From Actinomycetes bacterium (GTDB lineage Bacteria; Actinomycetota; Coriobacteriia; Coriobacteriales; Eggerthellaceae), in NCBI GenBank assembly GCA_023403475.1, contig JAEYEL010000002.1:1-19512 (forward strand): 19,512 nucleotides of DNA, in the 5' to 3' direction. The position numbers were made by a program, and so were the translations under genes. The stretch's first letter is position 1. Every line of letters starts with the position of its first letter. Positions 13,843 to 19,512 of the stretch are shown one piece after another. Under the pieces are notes generated by a model. It made no database searches and was not told the DNA's origin. It was given only the letters and a program-made list of their open reading frames with translations.

Positions 13843-16265
13843 TATTTCACCAGCTTTCCGAATTTTTCCCAAACCACCTGCATGTCAACGTCCAAATTCT
13901 CACCAAGCGGGGTCACTGAGCACGACATGCACTTATGCGGCGCTCCGTAGCCCATAATCGAATTGAAGTGGTTGGGCACGAGATCGTTGTAGTTCGACTG
14001 CCAAACACCGTACAAGTTGGGCGCGTCGGCCTCCTGTTCGGGGAACCACCAGCCATGCTGGGCATGCACCGTGCCAGAACGCACGATAGGCGTAACCTTC
14101 GCCTTGAACTTCGCCTTGCCGAATTCGTTTTCGATTTCAACCCACTGACCGTCGGCCACGCCCACCTTTTTCGCGTCGGCGGGGTTGATTTCCAAAAGCG
14201 GGTTCGGGCACAGCTCGCGCAGGCGAGGCATCTGGCGATGCTCGGAGTGGAAGAACGCGTATTCGCGAGCGCCCGACGTGATGTTGAAAGGATACTTCTC
14301 GGCGCGACCCGGCTGACGCGTGCTGAAAGCAGGTTCGCTGTAATACGGCAGCGGGTCGTCTCCGTTTTGTTGGAACGTAGTGGAATACAGCTCCACGCGT
14401 CCCGTATTGGTCAGAAAGCCCATCTTGCGATCAGGACGGAGCAACCCCTTCTCGTACTTGCGATAGTTCACTCCACGCTGATGCATAACCTCATGGGAAA
14501 GCCCCTCGAAGTCCATGCCCGACGCCGGAGCACGATTAGCATCGGTGTACTCGCGCCCGGTCTTATACTTGCCGGCTATCTTGGGAGATCCGAGCACATT
14601 GCCAAGATCAACCAGAATATCCGCATCGCTTTTCGCCTCACCCACCGTGATGGCCTTGTTCGAAGCGCTAATGGAGACGGGGGATGCGCAATAGTGCGTG
14701 AACACCACATCGTCTTTTTCCGCGCTTGTCGCTAACGGCAGAAACACGTCTGCACAGCCTTCGATAGAGGGGGTAATGAACACATCGGTGGCAATGACGA
14801 AATCGAGGCGTTTCAAACCCTCGTACCATTTGGTCGGTTCCGCGCAACACGTAGGCGCCAGCAAGTTGGTCGATTGGATCCACCCCATGTGAATCTTGTA
14901 AGGCTTGTCGGTAAGCAGGCAGTCGAGCATCATGTCGGCATGAGCCATGCGAATGTTCTCGCAATACAGCGGATACCTATCGTATCCCACTGCCTTGTGC
15001 GTCAGCTCAAGACCGATGCCTTCCCAGCCTTCCTCTATCAGCTCGACTTGATCGTCTGCGTTGCCGCCCATGTTGATAACGTCGCCGGCATCGCCTTCCC
15101 AAGCTCCTTCCGCCTTTTCACCCACGTGGTCCTCAAGGCCTGCCATTGGCGGTATCTCGGCAATAATCTGTCCGCCCGGCACATCAACATTACCCGTAAT
15201 GGCCATAAGCGCAAGGCAGCAGTGGCCGGCCTGGTTGCCGTTTTGGTTCTGGTCGAACGCAAGACCCCATGCAATGGAGGCTGGCTTGGCGTTGGCGTAC
15301 ATGCGAGCTGCCGCGTAAATCTTGTCAGTATCGACTTCGCAGATCTCCGCAGCCTTCTCGGGCGTCATGCCTCGTTCGGGGTCGTTGATGCGCGCGGCGA
15401 ACTCATCGAAACCGTAGCACCACTTTTCAACGAAGTCGTGATCGTAGAGATCCTCGTTAATGATGACCCAAAGCCACGCCATAGCCATGGCGGCATCAGT
15501 TCCAGGACGCACACGCAAGTGGATTACGGAACGCGTGGAAAGCCAGTTGACACGAGGATCAACCGAGATGAGCTTGGCTCCACGCTTCATGATGTCGATA
15601 ACCGCATGACCCCACAACCCGTCGCCGTTCGAGGCCAAAGGCTGTTTACCCCACATGACGATAACCTCCGGACACACCCATGCAGGGTTGTCGTAGGTTC
15701 CTTCAAGACCGCCTGCATAGTCGATTTCGGGGTAGTAGGCACCCAGAACATGCGAGCAGGCAGCAGAACGCGGCTGGTAGCATGCAAAACCCGACTGCGT
15801 ATAACAGGCGTTCGGTGTGCCCAAAACGCGCTGGGCCATTTCCTGGCACATGATGCCGCCCGAACGTCCCGTACCGGAAAACACCGCCATGGACTCAGGC
15901 CCATAGTTTTCCTTGAAGAACTCCACCCTTTCTTTGATGAGGGAATACGCCTCGTCCCACGTGCACTGCTCCCATTTGTCATGCTGGCCGCGATATTTCG
16001 GATCGCGCTTCATGGGATGCACAACACGACTCGGGTTGTAGATGTAGTCCTTCAAAGCCAAACAGCGAACGCACAGACGACCTTTGGTGATAGGGCTGTT
16101 CTCGTCGCCCTCCACATGATCGAGCCTTCCGTCTTTGTCCACGTAAAGCTTCAGGCCGCATCCCACCGGATGACATCCGGGAGGCGACCACATGGAGGTT
16201 CGAACAACCGTGAAGTCACCGTCCTGATATTTCCACGGCTTTCCCAAATCATCTTTGAACTCCAT
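13842..16265 (-). CDS. Molybdopterin oxidoreductase catalytic subunit (DMSO reductase family)
   Basis: This 807-residue cytoplasmic bis-PGD enzyme lacks a Tat signal. Numbered from the upstream in-frame GTG (16283), the cluster cysteines are C37-HPVG-C42 and C71-VR-C74, identical in layout to the enzyme at 10736-13087. C168 in YTQSGFACYQPRS is the likely metal ligand. TNTGRVELYS, TSGAREYAFFHSEHRQMP and HAQHGWWFPE mark the C-terminal cofactor region. Compared with its paralog it has an acidic insertion around residues 385-440 (GEKAEGAWEGDAGDVINMGG). Two MFS transporters precede it, which suggests an imported organic substrate; catechol-dehydroxylase-type chemistry is the leading guess, not established. 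ATG at 16265 with GAGGAG upstream was chosen over the GTG at 16283. Confidence 0.92.
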   Translation of the reverse strand: MEFKDDLGKPWKYQDGDFTVVRTSMWSPPGCHPVGCGLKLYVDKDGRLDHVEGDENSPITKGRLCVRCLALKDYIYNPSRVVHPMKRDPKYRGQHDKWEQCTWDEAYSLIKERVEFFKENYGPESMAVFSGTGRSGGIMCQEMAQRVLGTPNACYTQSGFACYQPRSAACSHVLGAYYPEIDYAGGLEGTYDNPAWVCPEVIVMWGKQPLASNGDGLWGHAVIDIMKRGAKLISVDPRVNWLSTRSVIHLRVRPGTDAAMAMAWLWVIINEDLYDHDFVEKWCYGFDEFAARINDPERGMTPEKAAEICEVDTDKIYAAARMYANAKPASIAWGLAFDQNQNGNQAGHCCLALMAITGNVDVPGGQIIAEIPPMAGLEDHVGEKAEGAWEGDAGDVINMGGNADDQVELIEEGWEGIGLELTHKAVGYDRYPLYCENIRMAHADMMLDCLLTDKPYKIHMGWIQSTNLLAPTCCAEPTKWYEGLKRLDFVIATDVFITPSIEGCADVFLPLATSAEKDDVVFTHYCASPVSISASNKAITVGEAKSDADILVDLGNVLGSPKIAGKYKTGREYTDANRAPASGMDFEGLSHEVMHQRGVNYRKYEKGLLRPDRKMGFLTNTGRVELYSTTFQQNGDDPLPYYSEPAFSTRQPGRAEKYPFNITSGAREYAFFHSEHRQMPRLRELCPNPLLEINPADAKKVGVADGQWVEIENEFGKAKFKAKVTPIVRSGTVHAQHGWWFPEQEADAPNLYGVWQSNYNDLVPNHFNSIMGYGAPHKCMSCSVTPLGENLDVDMQVVWEKFGKLVK

Positions 16266-16335
16266 GCCTTTCTCCTCTCTCACTCGATAAACCCTACTTC
16301 AACAGGCACGTCGATTCGATTTTTGCGAAAACAAC

Positions 16336-16382
16336 GTACCTGAATCAGCCTTGTCGAACCTTTGGTAATCCTCGACAGGTAC
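16336..16382 (-). promoter_or_regulatory. Inverted repeat between the MFS gene and the molybdoenzyme gene
   Basis: Just after the MFS stop, the minus strand has GTACCTG ... CAGGTAC arms 33 nt apart. They enclose a nested TCGA/TCGA pair, and GTTGTTTTC follows. It may act as a weak terminator or attenuator, or as an operator. The long loop keeps confidence low. Confidence 0.4.
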
Positions 16383-17689
16383 TATGCTTCTGCCTTCACC
16401 ACCCCTTGAGGCTCCACGTCCGCCCCAGGGCCTTCGAATTTCAGCCTCTTCCGCGAAACGGCAACCCCCGCAAATAAAACCGCACAGGCAACGCACAGGC
16501 CAACGCCGAACCACAGCGATGCGTTGAAGTCGCCTGTCTCCTCATAGAACGACGCGATGATAGGATTCGAGAAGCCACCGATAAGGCCGATGCCTATTTG
16601 GATGTAGGCAAGGATCTTCGTGTAGTTCCTCGCACCGAACACCTTGCGAACCAATAGAGGAACCAACGTTCCCACTATGGTCATCTGGTCGGCGAAGAAG
16701 AACACGAATACGAGCACGCACACGGGATTGCCGTGAAGAAATATGAGACCCAAGCCCGAGACAAGCTGTCCCGCAAGCACGATAAACGTCGACTTGAATG
16801 GCCCGAGCTTGTCTATCATGATGCCTATGAGAGGAGCGCAGATACCGAACAGTGCCGTGGCAGAAATCATAGTTGCCCCGAAAGAAAGATCGTATCCCCA
16901 GTTCACCGCAGCCACAGACCACTGGTTCTGATAGCCTCCGAACAAAGCGCACAGCCCTGCGCCCAAGAAAAGACATATGAACGCCAAGGACAGGACGCCG
17001 CCCTTCAAAGACGTTCCCGTGGAGTCTTCTGCGCCAGCAGTGATGTTTTCCATGCCGGGTTCCCAGCCCACGGGCTTGCAACCACGATCAGAGGGCTGGT
17101 AACGAATGACGAACAAAGTAAAGGGCAACACCAGCACGCATGATATCAACGCCACGATCAAATACCCCATGCGCCACCCACACGCGGCGATAATGGCCGC
17201 ATCCACCGGGCTTAAAATCGCAGTGCCAACAGCCGATATGATCGTAACCAGACCAAGTGCGAACCCGGAGTTCTTTGCAAACCAGTTCGTAATAATGATA
17301 GGAGCAGACACCATGAAGAAAAATCCACCGGACAACCCGATGACAACCCCCGAAACATACCATTGCCAGATCTCGTTATAAAAACTCATAGCTGCCAACG
17401 CCCCGATGCAAACCAAGAAGGAGGCGGTGAGCAGAACGGGGGTTTTCACGACGAGCCACAGCTTGCCCACGTACAGTTGCGAGATAGCCATTCCGATGGC
17501 GTAACACGTGATCCACAGGGTGAATTTCGAAACCTCGAAGCCCATATCGGGACACACGACGGCAATGAAATTCCCAGAGTTTGCCAAAATGGTCTGAATG
17601 CCGCCTATCATAAGAAAGGCAAGGCCTATAACCTGCAAATACGCCCATGTATTGTTTTGACGATCCTTCGTCTCGTTTTGAGAATTCAT
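16382..17689 (-). CDS. MFS transporter, oxalate/formate-antiporter-like
   Basis: This is a major facilitator of about 435 residues with roughly 12 membrane helices and short termini. Features typical of the OFA-like branch are the opening helix with ILANSGNFIAVVCPDMG, the loop VIGLSGGFFFMVSAPIIITNWF, and KLGPFKSTF between helices. It is clearly a paralog of the transporter at 17759-19048 (shared GLSGGF, ITNWFAK, YTKI..YMQIGIGLIGGFSNPII). It probably moves a small organic anion or phenolic acid used by the adjacent oxidoreductases; the substrate is not readable from the sequence. ATG at 17689 is taken as the start. A GTG at 17701 lies closer to the AAGGGG sequence but with very tight spacing, so it is a real alternative. 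Confidence 0.9.
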   Translation of the reverse strand: MNSQNETKDRQNNTWAYLQVIGLAFLMIGGIQTILANSGNFIAVVCPDMGFEVSKFTLWITCYAIGMAISQLYVGKLWLVVKTPVLLTASFLVCIGALAAMSFYNEIWQWYVSGVVIGLSGGFFFMVSAPIIITNWFAKNSGFALGLVTIISAVGTAILSPVDAAIIAACGWRMGYLIVALISCVLVLPFTLFVIRYQPSDRGCKPVGWEPGMENITAGAEDSTGTSLKGGVLSLAFICLFLGAGLCALFGGYQNQWSVAAVNWGYDLSFGATMISATALFGICAPLIGIMIDKLGPFKSTFIVLAGQLVSGLGLIFLHGNPVCVLVFVFFFADQMTIVGTLVPLLVRKVFGARNYTKILAYIQIGIGLIGGFSNPIIASFYEETGDFNASLWFGVGLCVACAVLFAGVAVSRKRLKFEGPGADVEPQGVVKAEA

Positions 17690-17713
17690 GGCTAAAGTCA
17701 CTTTCCCCTTGTA

Positions 17714-17744
17714 GGGGGTCGGATTTGCATCCCCTCCGACCCCC
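17714..17744 (-). terminator. Stem-loop between the two MFS genes
   Basis: GGGGGTCGGA and TCCGACCCCC form a perfect 10-bp GC-rich stem with an 11-nt loop in the 57-bp gap. No T-tract follows on the minus strand (TACAAGGGG instead). Transcript processing, stabilisation or partial attenuation fits better than full termination. Confidence 0.5.
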
Positions 17745-17758
17745 TCATCTGAATAAAC

Positions 17759-19048
17759 CTATTTAGATGATGGCTCGACCCACTTCGCCTGCTGCATGGG
17801 CTTTTTGCACACAAGAGCTATAGCCGCGAGCACGATGCAGATAACGGCGATTGCCACGCCAAACCACAAAGCGGCGCTGAACGTACCGTAGGTGGTGTAG
17901 AAAAACGAGATGATAGGATTCGAGAAACCACCGATAAGGCCGATGCCTATCTGCATGTAACTGAATATCTTGGTGTAATCCTTAGGCCCAAAGGAATCGC
18001 GCGCCAAAAGCGGCATGAGCGTGCCGACAATAGCTCCTTGGAACGCGAACAGGAACACGAACACTAGAACGCTTGCCTGAGTGCCATGGGCGAACAATAG
18101 GCCAAGACCGGCAATGAGCTGGATTGCCATAATGCCGAACGTCGTCTTCCACGGCCCGATCTTGTCGATAACAATGCCAATAATGGGGCCTATGAGCATG
18201 AACAGCGAAGTCGTGGAGATCATCGTAGCTGTGAACATGCTATCGTAGCCCCATTCCGCAGCGGCGAATCCCCAAAGATTTTGGAAGCCTCCATAGAGAG
18301 CGAAGATGCCGCCAATAAGGAAAAGCATGACGAACGTGATAGACGCAACCGCCTTTTTCTCGGGAACACCCGGGGCGTCGGCAGAACCCGCTGTGTTGCT
18401 TTCCATACCTTCTTCCCAGCCAACAGGGCGCATGCCAAGCTTCGCTGGATCAAACTCGAACACGAACAGCGTGAACGGCAGCGCCATAACGCACGATATG
18501 ATAGCGACGATGAAATAAGCCGTTCTCCAGCCAACGGCCGCCACAATAGCGGCGTCGATGGGACTCAAAATTGCCGCAAGCAAACCGCCGATGATGCCAG
18601 CTACGCCCAAGGCGAAGCCAGTTTTCTTGGCAAACCAATTGGTGATGAGATACGGCGCGGCAACCATGAAATAGAAACCGCCCGAAAGACCGATGACGGC
18701 TCCGGAAATCCAGAACTGCCAAACGGCCGTATACGTTCCCATGAGCGCAAGCGCGATGATGCTCACCAAAAACGCTACCGTCACAAGGATCTTCGGGCTT
18801 ACCTTGGGCCAAAGCCTTCCCACAACAGGCTGCGAAATAGCCATGAAGATGGCATACATGGTGATCCATAGCGTGAGCTGACCAGGATCGCACTGCAAAT
18901 CGGCGCAAATCTGGGGAATGAAGTTCCCGCAGTTCGCAAGGATTTGCTGCAAGCCAGCACCCGCAAGGAAACCTAAGCCCACCACGATGGCCCATGCCCG
19001 CTTATCACCAGGCTTTAAGTTCTTCGCATCCACTTCTTGTTGGGACAT
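17759..19048 (-). CDS. MFS transporter, oxalate/formate-antiporter-like
   Basis: This 429-residue protein has about 12 membrane helices and is paralogous to the transporter just downstream. Recognisable pieces are ILANCGNFIPQICADL near the first helix, VIGLSGGFYFMVAAPYLITNWFAKKTGFALG in the middle of the first half, KIGPWKTTFG between halves, and KDYTKIFSYMQIGIGLIGG near the end. It ends with a short basic tail. The ATG at 19048 is preceded by GAAGGGGG. As the first gene of the visible run, it and the second transporter likely exchange substrate and product of the molybdoenzymes. Two near copies in tandem, facing two enzyme modules, suggest one transporter per module, but pairing cannot be shown here. 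Confidence 0.92.
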   Translation of the reverse strand: MSQQEVDAKNLKPGDKRAWAIVVGLGFLAGAGLQQILANCGNFIPQICADLQCDPGQLTLWITMYAIFMAISQPVVGRLWPKVSPKILVTVAFLVSIIALALMGTYTAVWQFWISGAVIGLSGGFYFMVAAPYLITNWFAKKTGFALGVAGIIGGLLAAILSPIDAAIVAAVGWRTAYFIVAIISCVMALPFTLFVFEFDPAKLGMRPVGWEEGMESNTAGSADAPGVPEKKAVASITFVMLFLIGGIFALYGGFQNLWGFAAAEWGYDSMFTATMISTTSLFMLIGPIIGIVIDKIGPWKTTFGIMAIQLIAGLGLLFAHGTQASVLVFVFLFAFQGAIVGTLMPLLARDSFGPKDYTKIFSYMQIGIGLIGGFSNPIISFFYTTYGTFSAALWFGVAIAVICIVLAAIALVCKKPMQQAKWVEPSSK

Positions 19049-19254
19049 TTGAAACCCCCTTCTCTATCGTTTTTTTACAAACCGGCCTCTCCCCCTTGGA
19101 AAGACCGGGTAAAACCCCTTTTGCAAGCCGGGTCTTAAACAAGACAAAGACCCGGCCTCAAAACACCTTGCACGCTTGCCTCTCCCTCTTATCGAAAAGA
19201 CTTGGTACGCAAGCAAAACAAACCCGCGAAACACAGAGGCGGGATTGAGCGTAT
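19049..19254. promoter_or_regulatory. Upstream region of the MFS-molybdoenzyme run, CCGG-rich repeats
   Basis: Besides the terminator at its right end, this region has a perfect 9-bp inverted repeat GCCGGGTCT/AGACCCGGC (19127-19156) and further copies of the same core: GACCGGGT near 19103, and GGCCGG at about 19082 and 19153 on alternating strands. Such clustered half-sites next to the first MFS gene are plausible operators. I see no convincing -35/-10 pair. Confidence 0.4.
19214..19243 (-). terminator. Intrinsic terminator after the right-edge ferredoxin gene
   Basis: On the minus strand, CCCGC and GCGGG pair around an 11-nt loop, 11 bases past the TAG stop. TTTGTTTTG follows. The stem is short (further A-T pairs after one mismatch), but the U-rich tail is good. 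Confidence 0.55.
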
Positions 19255-19512
19255 CTACCTAGTCAGAAGGGCCCAGCGGGTCTTGCCGTCCATCTTCCTC
19301 ACGAGGTCCTCCACCTCGCCGTGGTACATGCACCACGCCTGGCAGTGCTGCACGCACATGGGCATCTTGCCCTTGGCCACGCGGGCCTCGCACATGTCGC
19401 AGGCCTTGGTGATGACGGGGGTCCACGTCCACTCCCACTGGCCCTTGGCCCCGCCCGTCCCGTACTTCCAGGGGCCGGTCTCGGTGAGCTTTATGCCGTA
19501 CTCGCCCTCGGC
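19255..19512 (-). CDS. [4Fe-4S] electron-transfer subunit of a third oxidoreductase, 5' partial
   Basis: The last 85 codons of a DmsB-like ferredoxin run in from the right edge and end in TAG at 19255-19257. Visible features are EYGIKLTETGPWKYG, then CDMC, and MPMCVQHCQAWCMYHGEVEDL, aligning with CDLC ... CVHHCQAFCMKFG of the subunit at 13486-13842. The first four-cysteine run lies outside the window. It therefore belongs to a third, related module whose catalytic gene should lie to the right. Codon use is strikingly different: 82 of 85 sense codons end in G or C, against a little over half in the neighbouring ferredoxin. A terminator-like hairpin separates it from the MFS genes. Confidence 0.88.
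   Translation of the reverse strand, partial: AEGEYGIKLTETGPWKYGTGGAKGQWEWTWTPVITKACDMCEARVAKGKMPMCVQHCQAWCMYHGEVEDLVRKMDGKTRWALLTR

Noticed and set aside
14874..16343. Long plus-strand open frame (489 codons) opposite the molybdoenzyme gene
   Set aside because: It mirrors conserved coding sequence on the minus strand, has no ribosome-binding site, and its translation is Arg/His-rich with no domain.
10165..19254. DmsC/NrfD-type membrane anchor or Tat signal for the molybdoenzymes
   Set aside because: All coding space is accounted for; the only polytopic proteins are MFS transporters, and both catalytic N-termini lack a twin-Arg plus hydrophobic segment.
1..19512. tRNA, rRNA, insertion sequences or integrase genes
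   Set aside because: No transposase or integrase motifs, no terminal inverted repeats with target duplications, and no tRNA-like fold noticed in the intergenic stretches.

Overview
The window looks like a chromosomal segment of an anaerobic gut-type actinobacterium, most likely Eggerthellaceae (Coriobacteriia). The signs are moderately high GC, System I cytochrome c maturation genes beside a pentaheme nitrite reductase, and stacked molybdopterin oxidoreductase / small ferredoxin / OFA-type MFS modules, an arrangement I associate with Eggerthella, Gordonibacter and Slackia relatives. The genus cannot be fixed from the sequence alone. Every gene I support lies on the minus strand, so transcription runs from high to low coordinates.

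Right part (about 10.2-19.5 kb), respiratory/reductive modules. A 5'-truncated small ferredoxin subunit (19255-19512, extremely GC-rich) enters from the right edge. It is followed by two paralogous MFS transporters (17759-19048 and 16382-17689) and then two paralogous modules, each a cytoplasmic molybdopterin oxidoreductase coupled to a two-cluster [4Fe-4S] protein through a TAATG overlap (13842-16265 with 13486-13842, and 10736-13087 with 10236-10736). An 8-cysteine, 62-residue protein (13212-13400) lies between the modules, and a SlyD-like FKBP prolyl isomerase (9691-10164) follows. No Tat signal and no membrane-anchor subunit is visible. Together with the transporters, this fits soluble reductases of an imported organic acceptor, of the catechol-dehydroxylase / transhydroxylase type. 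The substrates are unknown.

Middle part (about 6.8-9.4 kb), nitrite ammonification. It holds nrfA (a lipoprotein with CxxCK heme 1) and a membrane-anchored NrfH-like multiheme cytochrome with unusual heme-binding spacings. About 500 bp containing a strong hairpin and a perfect 25-bp tandem duplication separate the two genes. A good intrinsic terminator (6754-6791) closes this unit.

Left part (about 0.1-6.45 kb), cytochrome c maturation. The order is ccmE (CxxxY type with a second OB-like domain), ccmF, ccmA, ccmB, ccmC, a ccmD-like gene, and galU, tightly packed. ccmF is split in two by an in-frame TAG codon (5309-5311) abutting a perfect 19-bp palindrome, with CcmF homology continuing in the same frame on both sides. 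This is the most striking anomaly in the window. No CcmG or CcmH gene is present. Past galU, the left edge holds what appears to be a TetR-family fragment without a start.

Functionally, the ccm genes would supply heme attachment for NrfA and NrfH, including the CxxCK, CX3CH and CX4CH sites. The oxidoreductase modules would provide further terminal electron acceptors. The coding strand, gene order and motifs are read directly from the sequence; family assignments come from remembered family motifs; substrates and physiology are inference.
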